A stretch of DNA of 64,000 bases, from the NCBI GenBank assembly GCA_027625915.1, contig JANTQA010000033.1:6882001-6946000 (forward strand), read 5' to 3'. Numbering within the stretch: the stretch's first letter is position 1; the number at the start of each line of letters is the position of its first letter. The DNA is from Anaeramoeba flamelloides. Lineage: Eukaryota; Metamonada; Anaeramoebidae. Under the pieces are notes generated by a model. That model saw nothing but the letters and a program-made list of their open reading frames with translations, searched no databases and was not told the origin of the DNA. The translations under genes and the position numbers were made by a program. Positions 23,251 through 35,034 of the stretch are shown here, in pieces.

Positions 23251-25019
23251 GGAAATAATTTGAAACAAGATCCAAACAAACGAACAATAATGATATTATT
23301 TCAAATTATAGTATTTTTAAAATTTTGGAAGATAACATATTATCATTTTTAGATTGAATTCTACCTTAATAAAAGAAACCATAGAAATAATTATTTTTTA
23401 AAAAAATTTATAAAATAAAAATGAAAAAATAATGTTGATTAAAATGTTTTCATTTAATCAAATCCAAATTTATTAACTCCATAAATAAAAATTTTTTAAA
23501 AAAAAATAAATAAAATAGATTTGAATAAATTACATTTTTGATTATTAGTGATTTTATTTTTAAAAAAAATTTTTCATAATTGATTGTTAATTAGATTTTT
23601 TGAATTTGTTTAATATTATCTGATTTTTTTTTTTTTTTTGGGTATTTGTCCATAGAAATTAAAAAAAGTATCAAAATACTTATCTTTTCTTAAAAAATTT
23701 ATTTCCATGATGTAATATTTTTGGAAAATTTTATTTGGTTTAAGTGGATATTATCAATCATTTCCTGTTTCCCAAGGTGTTTATAAGCCAAATTTCAAAA
23801 TTAGGGGCAAATTTTTTTATTATTATTTTTTAATTGTTTCGTTTGTCTTTCAAAAAATAAACTAATTGCACTTTATTTATATTTATTAATCTATATTGGT
23901 TATTATCTCTAAAAACTTTAGTAAAATACATTATTATTCAAAAAAAAAAACAATTAAACAAATTTTTTTCAGATGGAAAATCTGCCCCTATTTTTGAAAT
24001 TTATCTTATATATATTTTTTCCTTTGTATGATATATATACATACCAATTAAAAAAGGGAAATCAAAAAAATGTTAAAATTGTTACATAAAAAATTCAATT
24101 ATTTTATGATCTTATATTTGTAAAATTTTTGATTTGATTACTTCTTTATTCCACAATTTTCTTTTTAATTCTTCATTGATTAAAAAAACCATTTTTTGTA
24201 AGATAATTTCGAAACTTATACTTCACTATTTCTATAGAGTATTCAAAAATGAATTTTACTTTCCATTTATCATTTAATTCATCCCATTTTGATTTGGTGA
24301 AAGGGAATTGGATATTCATGTGATATATTTTTCTCTGCATCATAGTTCGAATAAGTAAAACCTCAAAAATTTTGGCAGTTAAGGTAAAGTAGATTGAAAT
24401 TTTATTGAATCAATCTAGTCAATAATAAAAATTAGAAAAGAGATCCAATTTTTTTAAAAATCTTTCTTGATAAAAATTGGTATATTAGGTGAATTTGTTT
24501 GACCTTAAACGATTTACTATCCAAGTAAAATGTACAAATCAAAATAATTATGAATCTCACTTTCAATTTTTACAAGATATTTTCAATTTCTTTGGGTTGA
24601 TGTTCTTGGAGTTGTTTTTTTTTAATTTCACCAATCAAATAATTTTCCTCTTATCTTTGAAAATATATTCTTTGGTTTGATTTGGATTGACCAATATTTG
24701 AATTGGAATTTTGTAAACAAATTTGGATAAGAATGATTTTGGTTCAATAATAATAAATATTCAGGCAACGAGAAATACAAGTAAATCATTATTTTGTTCT
24801 CAAGAAAATTTTTGAATATAAAGAATACAAATCTTTGAAAATATACGTTGGTCGGATTTATTTTTATTTACATTTTTGATATGAACATATTTCTTTGGAG
24901 AGCACTAGCATGAAAAAATATAATTAAAAATTTTTTAAATTATGCAATAATACTACTTTCATTCACCTTTCATCATTAATAATGAATTTTATTCACAATA
25001 AAATCAAAAATCCTTGAAC

Positions 25020-25990
25020 TTGAGATTCATGAGGGTATTGTGTTTATCGTTGTTAATATAACCACCTTTTTCCAAAGTTTCTATTCTAGAAAAAAGGGAG
25101 TTTTTTCAGGTTTGAAAATTCCAATTTAAATTAAGGATAATTTTTAGTTTAATTCAACTTGGATATATTTATTTTAATAGAAGATAACGAATAGTTTTGA
25201 AAATGTTTTACTCAAATAATAAAACTGAAATAGAGAAAAAATTTCCTGATGATAATTATTTATGGTGTCTGTAGAGTGCTGTCAAGTGCCTAACTTTTTT
25301 TTTGAGGTTTTTTTGTTTTATCTGTAATTTTTCTAGGTTTTTTTGAGGTTTTCCATTTTATTTGTAAATTGTTCTGATTTTCTAAATAAATAGAAAACTC
25401 AAAAAAACCTAACGAAAATCAATATATTTTCATTATAAAATAGAAAACCTCAAAAAAAAACCGAGAACACTTCACAAATAAACAGAAAACTCAAGAAAAG
25501 CAAACAGTAGTTTTTTTATTTACTTTCTGGAATAAACTTAAAAATTTTAATAAATTTTCTGTTCATTTCAAAAATTAAAAAAAACCTAAACGAAAAATAA
25601 AAAAAAAATATTTTTTTCAATTTAAATCAATCGTAAAATTTCATAATAGTCAAAATAATTGGTTATCCTTTTGAAGGAGAATGATAAAATTTAAAATACG
25701 ATTAAAATAAAGATTATAACCTCTTAATGGTAAAAAAAAATATTCATATTTTTTACTATAAAATTTGAAAAAAAAAATATTCAAATCTTTCAAGAACTTT
25801 GAAAAATGGATTTTCCAACTTAAATTAGTAAATATCTTTCAAAAATAATTTTCGATCCAAGATCTTTTATTAACCCATAGTTTTTATTATAAGTGAAGTT
25901 ATCAAAAAGTAAAAAATTAACAAAGGTTTAATTTTTTTTTGAAAAAATTTAATCATGATCATGTTCAACAAATTGGTATTTTCACAATCT
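25020..25990 (+). repeat. 1 kb dispersed repeat containing family P hairpins, copy 2
   Basis: The direct-orientation partner of 10560-11700. Its middle (25260-25600) contains the hairpin units GTGCTGTCAAGTGCCTAAC and AAAAAAACCTAACG with their inverted partners. The trailing half shares ATAGTCAAAATAATTGG and the GATC(C/A)AAGATC(T/A)TTTATTAAC segment. Divergence from copy 1 is substantial, so both are old. Confidence 0.6.
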
Positions 25991-26492
25991 TTAATTTAGA
26001 TCAGAAATTACTACTATTTGTTTAAAATAAAAGGAACGGAAAATGTACATCAGCTTTCTAAAAAAAGATTTGATAAATAATAGAATATTTCTAAATTTTA
26101 ATTATGTTTACTGGATTGGAAAATTAATTTCCCTTTTGGAAATGCAGACTTTTGTGAATTTTTCTATTAATTCTTGGTTTTTCTTTTTTTCAAAAGCAGA
26201 CTGGAAATTTGTTTTTTTTAAAAATTGTTAATAAAATTAAATTTAAAACACAATTTATGAATATTTGAAGGAATCTAATTTAAAAGTAATTACAGAGTAT
26301 CTTTATGAAGTACTCTCCCGCCCTGGGGGACTGTATTTTTCTTATGTTATTTTACATTCACTTTTCTTAAAAAGTATTTTTATTCTGGAGAAATGTGAAA
26401 AAAAATGACTTATATCAAAATGAAAATATTGAAAAACAAAAAACAAATTTTTGATTGAGATTTTTTCTATGAAAAATTTTAAAAAAAATGAC

Positions 26493-27530
26493 TTTCAGGT
26501 TTAAAATCTATGAAATTTGAAAAAAGACTATCTTATATCATGGCGTGACAACATGTTATTTTAGTTCTTAGCTGATCGATCTTCGATTTGGTATGGGCTT
26601 TTTCGTTGTTCAAAATGTTAATTTTTGTCAATTTATTTTAATTTTTTTCGAAAATACTAATTGAAGAGTGTAAGGTTAATAGATTGAGAGGTAATGAAGA
26701 ATAAATTTTGAGTTTGGTGTTGATTGAAATATTAATTTCCCATTTACTCCATTAACGATTAAAAATAAAATTAATGTTTTAAAAGCTTCAAATCACGCCA
26801 AACAGAAATAAAAAGTTCAATTGATAACCCACAAATGAAATTTTTTCAAAAACTTAACCTTTCGATATATTAGTCTTATTATCCAATTCGGATTTCGGTA
26901 CTGTAGTGTAAATAACCCATGCAAAAAAATATAATGTGTGTTTCAAAATAAAAAGCGTGTTTTTTTGTTATAGTTGACCAATACATTAACCAATCAAAAA
27001 AACCAATAATAAACCCTAAAAAATATGGTATTGATTTCTTAAAGTTCTATTATTTAAAAAAGAAATGCTAAAAATGAAGGATCAAATTGCAAAATTTATC
27101 TCAAAAAAGAGAGTAAAGTTTTTTGAAAATTTTTAATCATCAAAAAAAATTTCAAAAAATTTGAGAATATTATGGAAAATTTTCAACTATTTGCATGAAT
27201 AATTTAAATTTTACTAAAAACCACCAGACCTTTACTTTCAAAATTGATTTGAACTTAGGTATACTATTTGTTAGTAGATTGGATGTTGCCTTGATACAAG
27301 AATAAAAAAAAAACAAGGATAATATTTTGAAACCCGGATTATAGTCTTTGTGCACGCTTTATTTTGATCACTGTACAATTAAAATAAATTTCAATAAAAC
27401 TATAATTATGAACGACTATTAAAGCCAATATTGAACTTAAGATCGATCAGTTAAGAACCAAATTAACAAGTTGTAACACCATGATATAAAATAATCTTTT
27501 TTCAAATTTCATCGATTTTAAACCTTAAGG
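26493..27530. mobile_element. TIR element with about 115 bp inverted repeats
   Basis: Left arm 26493-26612 and right arm 27410-27530 are inverted copies of each other: AGGTTTAAAATCTATGAAAT and ATCATGGCGTGACAAC on the left, against ATTTCATCGATTTTAAACCT and GTTGTAACACCATGAT on the right. The GATCGATC core is shared by both. The interior holds a segment (26930-27110) repeated at 1590-1815. A second, more diverged member spans about 46100-46690. No transposase frame is visible, so it is non-autonomous or eroded. Confidence 0.7.
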
Positions 27531-27957
27531 TTTTTTCAAGTACAAGCTCAAATTTTGAAACATACCAAACTTGTAAAAGTAACTAAAAACAATATTTAGA
27601 ACAACTTGTGAAATTTTTGGATGTTTATAGATTTAAAATGGTCAGTTATAAAATTGTAAAAGTATATTTTAGTAGGATCATAGAAAGGAATAAATTGTTG
27701 GCATTATGAAGAATTTCCATTTTTTTGAATTGAAATTCTCAATAGTATTAATTTAACTGGTATTATAGTGCTTTTTCCGAGTTTTTTTGATACACAAATT
27801 TCACTGTTTTCAAAAGGTACATATTTCAAAAGTTTGTATTTTGTTGATTTTATTTTTTGTTCTTTTTCCTTTGTCTCTTTCATTTTTTGAATCTTTTCAC
27901 CAAATTTCAAAAAAGCTTTTCCAGAAAACAAATTCAGGGAGAACAGTATTTCAAAAA

Positions 27958-28443
27958 ATGACCGATTCTGTTCGAACAACACTTGAAAAATTAAGGAAAA
28001 ATGTCAAAAAAATCATTTCCTCCCAAGAAAAAATCTTTGAAGAAAAAGACGTTCAATGGAACGACTTTGTAAGCAAAGTAACAATTTTGTCAATTCAGTT
28101 TCAGAATTTAATCGGAGAATTGGACACAATCACGCAAAGTGCAATCTTTGTACCCAAGAAATTACCACCAGAAAACGATAAACGTCTCGAGTCGATCCCA
28201 GATTTTTTAAATACGGGGCTGCTTACTGAAATGGAAAAAAAAGACAAGGACTCGTTGTTGGAATATGAAAAAGAGTATATGGATCAGCCCAACGAAGAGG
28301 AAAAATTTGATCGTTACGATCAAGAAGAAGAGCCGTATGACGAATTCAATAAGCTGTGTGATACAACGATCTCGATGTTTCGAAACACAAAAAGAGTTGT
28401 TGGTTTGGATCGGAAAAATCGCCCCACAAATTCGCGTAAATAG
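27958..28443 (+). CDS. MED8: Probable Mediator complex subunit 8
   Basis: 161 residues starting at the ATG preceded by TTTCAAAAA. Upstream in-frame sequence is low-complexity, and the longer frame only opens on a TTG. MED8 is a head-module subunit of Mediator, which links activators to RNA polymerase II. The match is to the MED8 layout: an N-terminal helix (about 4-28), then W35 in the helix WNDFVSKVTILSIQFQNLIG, where human has TWPSVLDSFALLSGQL, then a V-P segment (FVPKKLPPEND, compare human VIIPLVLSPDRDED) and IPDFLNTGLLTEMEKKDKD, where MED8 proteins have a P-E-V/M-E motif. The C-terminal 60 residues are acidic then basic. Similarity is low, as usual for MED8, so another coiled-coil nuclear protein is possible. 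The gene has no visible intron. Confidence 0.6.
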   Translation: MTDSVRTTLEKLRKNVKKIISSQEKIFEEKDVQWNDFVSKVTILSIQFQNLIGELDTITQSAIFVPKKLPPENDKRLESIPDFLNTGLLTEMEKKDKDSLLEYEKEYMDQPNEEEKFDRYDQEEEPYDEFNKLCDTTISMFRNTKRVVGLDRKNRPTNSRK

Positions 28444-29145
28444 ATGAACATTTTGGGTTTGAAAAAAGAGTAATCAAAAGCAACAAAATTGAAAAGCAAA
28501 ATTAACACCACAATTAATATACAATCTCAACCTATTTTAAAAAATTTTCGTTTATTTGGTTTCAATTTCAATTTAGATTTTCATTTTCAATTCTAATTCT
28601 ACTTCCATTTCGAATTCCAATTCCTTCTGCTTCTTGGAATTCAATTCCAAAAATGTCAAACGAATTGCAAATCATTAATCATACAGAAAACAAAAAATGA
28701 TTGGAACTCAAACGTACATTCTAAATACCAAAAGCACACTTCAACTCAATCTTGAGGACTCAACATGATATCAAATTGAAAATCTCTGAAAAATCGGTTT
28801 TGTGAATAAATTCAAACTATGTGTATCATCTGGTTTACTCAAAGTCATTTTTAATTTGCCTTTTAAAACACAACAAAAGTTTTCGTTCAGCTAACCCTTG
28901 TGTTCACGAAATTAAAATCCAAAGAGATACTTGGAATGTTTATTGATCGTAAAATTATTCTCAATGTAATATTGTTTTTTTGGATTGGAACGTTCGTGAG
29001 ATCTTCCCTATAAGAACCCTAATGACAAATCAACAAGCTTGTGATTAGATTTCCAATTTACTTGGGAGCAGATTATCACCAATTTGAAACTTTGTACCCA
29101 GATCGGCTTCTGTACAATCCGTATGTAACCAATTCATACAGAAAG

Positions 29146-29250
29146 TACAGTTAATTTTGCTTTTAAGGCACAAACTTTCAACCGACTTTAATGTACTAAA
29201 ATTAAAATCTCAAATTAAGCACAGCATTTTCAAATCATAATTTCATGCAA
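29146..29250. mobile_element. M1 MITE copy 4 (left half only)
   Basis: It starts TACAGTTAATTTTGCTTTTA and continues AGGCACAAACTTTCAACC, matching the M1 left end. The internal AAATCTCAAATTAAG follows. The right half is missing, replaced by unrelated sequence. Confidence 0.6.
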
Positions 29251-29626
29251 AAATTATAATTCACAAAATTGGTGACATTTTGAAATGTCGATTCACAAAA
29301 ATAAAAAGACCAAAAAAAAATTGATTTGTTACATGACGGTTATAATCAAACAAAAATTACCCACTTTTAAACCTTCTTCTGATTTTTAATTTTTGTGAAT
29401 GTTTGTTACCAAAATTTAAACTGACGTGTGAAGAGCGTCAAAAGTTGTTTGAAAATAGTGAAAATTTTATTTTAGATTTCATGAAATGAAAAACAAAAGC
29501 AGAATAAGAGGTCAAAATTAAAATTGTTAACAACTTTTTTACAATTTCCAATATTTTGTGATTTACACCTGCGAAATGTTACCAACTCGGTTAATCGTTT
29601 TCAAAAAGACATCTCATTAGATATGA

Positions 29627-29800
29627 TACAGTCAGTTCCACTTTTAAGGCACAAACTTCAACGAAATTTAAGGCACAATAAAAATCTCAAATTAAGGCAC
29701 AAAATTCAGATTCTAGTAAAATAAATTGTAAAAAAAAATATTTCAAATTTTGTGCCTTAATTTGAGATTTTTTTGTGACTTAAATTTGAAACTGATTGTA
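29627..29800. mobile_element. M1 MITE copy 5
   Basis: 174 bp with TA at both ends. The left end TACAGTCAGTTCCACTTTTA and AGGCACAAACTTCAACG is nearly identical to the copy at 63012. The internal palindrome AAATCTCAAATTAAGGCACA / TGTGCCTTAATTTGAGATTT is almost perfect. The right terminal arm has lost about 20 bp and ends CTGATTGTA. High identity to copy 6 suggests these two are the youngest in the window. Confidence 0.8.
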
Positions 29801-30773
29801 TTGATTTTCCTGAAAATATAAATAATTATAATTCACGTGATATCATACTCTTCGGAATTACAATGAAATGTAATCTCATTGTAATTTCCAAGAATTTATT
29901 TTTCAAATACCATACAAACAGAAAATAAATTGAATTTTTTTTGAAGAGAATTTGATTAAATACAAAACTATGTTTTCTGATTTTGTTCGAATTTTAACTT
30001 TTTTAAAGTTTTCTGTTTGAATCATTGAAAACCTTTTATTTCAAAAAATGTTTTCCTTCACACCTCAAACTCTAGACTATATGAAAAAGATTGAGACTTC
30101 ACTTAATTACAATCGAAAACTATTAAAAAAGTTAAAACTACACCAAAAGTTTTCACTTTTTTAAAATCGAAAACTTGATTAAACGAATACAGTCGTTTTA
30201 AAAATATGTGGACTTTTTTCAAAATAGAAAAACCTATTAAAAGTTTTGAAAAAAGTACTCACTACTAAAAAACGAAGGTACATTTATTTTTCCAATTTTA
30301 TTTGACTGAAAAACTGGACAGATTACAAGAATCAAATCCAGAGGTTCTTTACATCTAACCACAACTAAATTTTGAATTTGGGTGTTTTTTTAAAGGCATG
30401 CTGTACTCTAATATTTTTTTGTTGTTATCTTTTTTTTGAATCCTACCAACAATCTCAAAAATTGCAATTTCGACTTGTAACTTGTTTTTGCAGAGGTTCA
30501 CAAACTTTCAAAGCTAATTTATTTTGCAAAATCTTGTCTTTCTGTTATGGAGACTTTTCTGTTATTTTCAAGATCAAATTTGTTACTAGACAAACAAGAT
30601 TGGTTCTTGGTCAGAATCTTGAATCACCACGATTTCTTCTCAAAACATTTGGACGAAATCAAATGAGTTTCGATCATTAATTGCATGTACAATTAAAAAG
30701 TCATCACTTGAGCCGATATAAGGTGGACAGATTTCAGAATATTCTTCTTGTCATGCTGTATCAAGGATTTCAA

Positions 30774-30940
30774 TACTGGTATTTGAATTCTAAATTGCAA
30801 ACATTTTCTCATCATTTTCAATTTCCTTTTTCAAAGAGATCCCAAATTACAACCTACTTCTTTTAAAGCACTCTTTATTAAAAGACAAATCTGAAAAATG
30901 AAGTGAAAATTTTGTCCCATTTAGAATCCAAATACCAGTA
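30774..30940. repeat. Family B palindromic element, copy 2
   Basis: 167 bp. It starts TACTGGTATTTGAATTCTAA and ends with the inverted partner TTAGAATCCAAATACCAGTA. Inner arms TTCAATTTCCTTTTTC and GAAGTGAAAATTTTG match the other family B members. Confidence 0.7.
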
Positions 30941-31273
30941 TTAAAAATCTTCATTTTTTTGTTTTTAATTGCTCGATAACAGAATGAAAATTTTGTCATA
31001 AACAAGACATAAAACAAAAGCAAAAACGAAAATTAAGTTGATTTTATGAAACCAATAACCAATTCTGAAATAATTCTAAAATTACGTGTTAAAAAAAATA
31101 ATGAGAAATTTATTCGAATTACAGCAACTTTCCAGAAATTGTTGGTCCAAAAGAATTAAAATAATGACAAATTTGGAAATTTGAAATCAAGATTTCATTT
31201 TTTTTTTATTAATATCTAAGTTTTTGGTTCTCAAATCAAAAAAAAAAAAAAAAAAAAAGCAAATTTCTTATTG

Positions 31274-32077
31274 ATGGTACTTTATTTAATTGGACTTGGT
31301 TTATGTGATGAGAAGGATATCACTGTTCGAGGGTTAGAGGCAATTAAAAAGTGTTCTCATGTATATCTTGAAGGTTACACATCCATTTTAAGTGTCGATG
31401 TCGAAAATTTAGAAAAGCTTTATTCCAAAAAAATTATTATTGCCGATCGTGAAATGATGGAAAGTAATGCCGAAGAGATTTTAGATCACGCAGTCGAAGA
31501 GGACGTTGCCATGCTTGTAGTTGGCGATGTCTTTGGTGCCACAACACATTACGATTTCTACACGCGCGCCTTGAACCGATCGATTAAGGTTGAAGTGATC
31601 CACAACACCACGATCCTCACAGCTGTATCTGCCTGCGGGCTCCAGCTCTACAGCTATGGGCAAACAATTTCAATTCCCTTTTTTTCTGAAACATGGCGAC
31701 CAGATTCCTTTTATGACAAAATTGTCTTTAATAAAAGCGGAGGATTGCACACCCTGTGTTTGCTTGACATTAAGGTCAAAGAACAAAGTATCGAAAACTT
31801 ATTAAAGCGACGTAAAATATATGAGCCACCAAGATACATGACAGTTAACCAAGCCATTGAGCAATTATTCGAGGTTGAAGAGAAAAAGCAAAAAAAAATC
31901 TGCACACCAGATACCCTCGCAGTCGGTTTAGCACGTGTTGGAACAGAGACACAATTAATCAAATCAGGGACACTATCAGAATTAAAAGAGGTTGATTTTG
32001 GTGGGCCTTTACATTGCTTAATTATCGTTGGAGATTTACAAGAGACTGAAAAAGAATATCTCGAAATATGGAAATAA
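31274..32077 (+). CDS. DPH5: Diphthine methyl ester synthase (DPH5)
   Basis: 267 residues, close to the usual eukaryotic length. DPH5 uses S-adenosylmethionine to methylate the modified histidine of elongation factor 2 during diphthamide synthesis in the cytosol. Family signatures are present in order: LYLIGLGLCDEKDITVRGLE at the N terminus, YLEGYTS, ADREMME, VVGDVFGATTH (82-92, cofactor pocket), HNTTILTAVSACGLQLYSYG, FFSETWRPDSFYDK, HTLCLLDIKVKEQS, RKIYEPPRYM (180-189), LAVGLARVG and a GGPLHCLIIVG ending. The true start is the ATG at 31274; an in-frame TTG just before it is not a likely start. A poly-A run lies upstream and AATAAA occurs at 32146-32151. The stop context TAAGGAAATAAT is the same as that of the helicase gene. 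No intron is seen. Confidence 0.96.
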   Translation: MVLYLIGLGLCDEKDITVRGLEAIKKCSHVYLEGYTSILSVDVENLEKLYSKKIIIADREMMESNAEEILDHAVEEDVAMLVVGDVFGATTHYDFYTRALNRSIKVEVIHNTTILTAVSACGLQLYSYGQTISIPFFSETWRPDSFYDKIVFNKSGGLHTLCLLDIKVKEQSIENLLKRRKIYEPPRYMTVNQAIEQLFEVEEKKQKKICTPDTLAVGLARVGTETQLIKSGTLSELKEVDFGGPLHCLIIVGDLQETEKEYLEIWK

Positions 32078-35034
32078 GGAAATAATCATTTTGCTTTAAA
32101 ATTTGTGTTTTGATTTGTTTTATTTTAATTTTGATAATTTTGTTCAATAAATTTAGATTAGCAACAAGGAGACAAGTTTCAGAATTCAAGGTCAGGTGAG
32201 AATGAAAAAAAAATAAAGTTTTTTAAATCCAAATTAAACAAAAGACTCACAATTTTGGGGTTTAAAAGAATGAAGCTATTTCAAAATTGAGAACTTGGCA
32301 TGTTTCGATTTCGATCCACATTTTTAATTTTGTTATTTTCCAAAAAATTTGGTGTGTTAATAGGGTGTATTAGGGCTTTTAAGTAATTTTTTTTGAATAA
32401 AATGAATTACAGAACAGAAATTTCAAAATAAACTAAAATTCAAAATTTTCCACAAAGCCAAAACAGGTCAAAACAATTACAAACATACAATTTCATTCAA
32501 ATTGGAAATAAATTTTGATTTTTATAAAATATGAAAATCATTTTTTCATCTTTTAGTTTTTGTTTTCAGTTTATTTTTTGAATTACGTAACTTGTTTCGT
32601 TCGATCAAAAATTTAATCAACAACTGATATTATGTGAAAGTTTGAGTTGTTCCAAATAGAATAACTCAAATAAAATTAGTTCGTAGTATCTAACCATTTG
32701 ATCGATCAATATTCCTAATAGAATTTAAACAAATTTACCTATCAATTTTTTTGTTTTGCTCTCCAATATTTTTAACACACCTCATTGAAATATTAGTATT
32801 GATATTTATTTATTTTTTGTTTTGTGAGTATTGTAATTTATAAACAAGTGTTAACATTTCAATTAGTGAATGGTTCTAATTTGGTATTTCTTCTTGAATT
32901 GATGAAATAAGATTTTTTTTTCAACAAATCGAATTTTGGTGTGTTAAAAATTTTGAATTGGGGTTTAGTTTGGGGAATTTTCATTTTAGATATCTCTATT
33001 GATCAGTCAAAGGAAAGTAAAAAATAGTTCAAAAAAAAGAACTTTTACTATCTTAAAATAATAAGGATTACGTTTCCACCACCATGTGTTGTATTTAGCT
33101 ATTGTGTTATTAAGCAATTTATTTTCAAAAATATTATGTACTCTGTTTTAAATTTTACTAAAAAATTACTCAATTCAAACTTAAAAACAAAGACATAAAA
33201 AAATTTTTTAAAAAGATTTTTTCATCAAAATTTTTAATAAAAAATTACTTTAAGGGATTTTCAAGTACAAATTAATTTTTTTAAAGCTTTTTAAAATTCT
33301 AAATGCAACTAAAAAATATTTAGAACAGCTTGGGAAATTGATTGCTTTGATAGATTTGATATTGAAATTAGGAAATACGTAAAATTACAATTTGGAAGCA
33401 TCAAAGAAGTAAAAGGTATGAAAATTGATGGGAATTGTGAAAATTACCTATTTTTTTTTGTAAACAAAATTTTTGGTTAGATAAAGTTAACTGAGATCAT
33501 GTAACTCTTCTAAAAGTGTTTTTACAAACAGTTTCACATTTTTTAACTTAAAATCAAGAACTTTGGGAAGTGTGTAAATTTTACCATTTGGAACAATTGT
33601 AATTGTAACAACATTACTAACAAAGATTTTTTGATTATCAATTTGATATTGGAACTTTGAAAACCAAAATATCTTTCACTATTCGATTTGAGAAAAGAAC
33701 CTTATTGAAACCAGAGCTGAATCTTTCATTTTTAATATTTTTTTGACATTTTTTTTTATTAAATTTTATAGTTTTATAAAATTATTTTTTGGATCTAAAA
33801 ATATATTTATACGATGAATCGAAATTAATCATAGAATAAACCAAAAAATAGACCCAAATAAGTGTGCTCTTAAAACAAATAACTTCTTTTACAAGGTCTA
33901 ACAAGAAAGATATCCTTTCCAAAGAAATTTGTTGAAATTAATAATGAAAAAAAAAAATTGACCAAACCCTATTTTCGAAGATTTGTTTATTTTAATATCT
34001 TAATTTGTAAGAATTCATACAAGTCAATATCTTCTTGTTCTGACCCCACTGTTTATTATTATTTTAAAATATTTTTTTACAAGTTTCTTTTCAAAATTCG
34101 AATTTTAAATATTATTACAAAACAAACCTAAAAAAACAAACTGTAGCAAAGATTAAAATAAAAAAATTGAATTATCGCAATCAAAAAAATAACTACAAAA
34201 GTTTCAACCCCTCCTCCAAAAAAAATAAAAAAAAAAAAAAAAAAAGAATATAGAGTGAAAAAATTAAAGCATGAATCGGAATTAGTATAGTCTTTTATTT
34301 TAAGAGAAATAAATAATTATAAAATCAAAAAAAAAAAAGATCAAAAAAATCTTTATTTCTGAAGAAGAATTCAAAAAATATCATTTACTCTTAGTCAAAC
34401 TTAGAATTAGATAAATTTAATCAAAATTGTAATATTAATTCCTTTTTGGATCTTTTTTCAAAATATGAAATAATTTATTAATCATAAATTTAGAAAACAA
34501 AAATTTTGAACTAGAAGAATTAAAAAATAAAGTCGAGTAAAGAAGAAGTAATTGTATCTAATATTACAGAGAAATCAAGAAATAAATGATTTTGTTTTTA
34601 TTTTGATCAATTTTTTCATTTTTCTAAATTCAATTTTTTAGTTGTAACTAAATATATTATATTATGATATCTGACACTCTCATATTTAGTAAAATATTAT
34701 TGTACTTGTTTAAAGAAATCGTTTGAATTCTTCAGTTTCACATAAACAATGTCTCGCAAAATTGGTAAAATTGACTTATTCCCTTAAAAATGATTTGACA
34801 ATTATTTTCGGAATGACTAATTTTTTTCAGAATGGAACAATACGGTTTCATAACTAAAATTTCTCTTTGAGTGTTGTTATGAAATTAAAAAAATAAACGA
34901 AAGTCTTGGTATCTTTGCGTTATCTGTTTAAAAGTCCTTGAAGATTTTAAAAATCTTCAAGAAACCTTTATTTCCGTTAAAATTCATTTTTTTTTAAATA
35001 ATCCAATTTGTTTCAAAAACACTTCTTTCTCAAG
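32078..35034. other. Intergenic region with dispersed repeats
   Basis: No gene is seen. A family L copy occupies about 32300-33010. Positions 33240-33480 match 27530-27700 and 49680-49900. An A-rich run lies at 34218-34245. The last 250 bp before the importin alpha gene are AT-rich with no promoter element I can name. Confidence 0.5.
32300..33010 (+). repeat. Family L dispersed repeat, copy 1
   Basis: It is matched in inverted orientation by 60180-60730 at high identity. Landmarks are GTATCTAACCATTTGATCG and ATCAATATTCCTAATAG, then TTTTTAACACACC, TTTATAAACAAGTGTTAACA, and GAATTTTGGTGTGTTAAAAA. The paired TTTTAACACACC and GGTGTGTTAAAA marks look like an inner inverted repeat about 190 bp apart. 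No coding frame is seen. Confidence 0.75.

Larger units (their letters stand above)
23251..27957. other. Intergenic region filled with dispersed repeats
   Basis: No gene is seen. Positions 24060-24440 match 39900-40290 in direct orientation (shared TTCTTTATT...TTTTTAATTCTT and CATTTAATTCATC segments). Positions 25020-25990 and 26493-27530 are listed separately. Positions 27530-27700 match 33250-33480 and 49680-49900 (shared ATATTTAGAACA(A/G)CTTG). Frames such as 24489-24680 and 26043-26231 are not convincing genes. Confidence 0.55.
28444..31273. other. Intergenic region, partly less AT-rich
   Basis: No gene is seen with confidence. Positions 28553-28635 are a degenerate TTCAATTTCAATT-like repeat just after the MED8-like gene. 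Two M1 MITE pieces (29146-29250 and 29627-29800) and a family B palindrome (30774-30940) are listed separately. A somewhat less AT-rich patch at 30370-30720 has an open frame on the plus strand that begins only at TTG and has no recognisable domain. A run of 18-19 A residues precedes DPH5 at about 31240-31258. Confidence 0.5.

Noticed and set aside
27787-27957. N-terminal extension of the MED8-like protein with a hydrophobic segment resembling a signal anchor
   Set aside because: The frame opens on TTG, not ATG, and this part is low-complexity. The first ATG at 27958 gives the expected MED8 length.
30372-30680. 102-codon plus-strand frame in the less AT-rich patch
   Set aside because: It opens on TTG with no nearby ATG and shows no family resemblance, so it is kept only as an observation about the patch.
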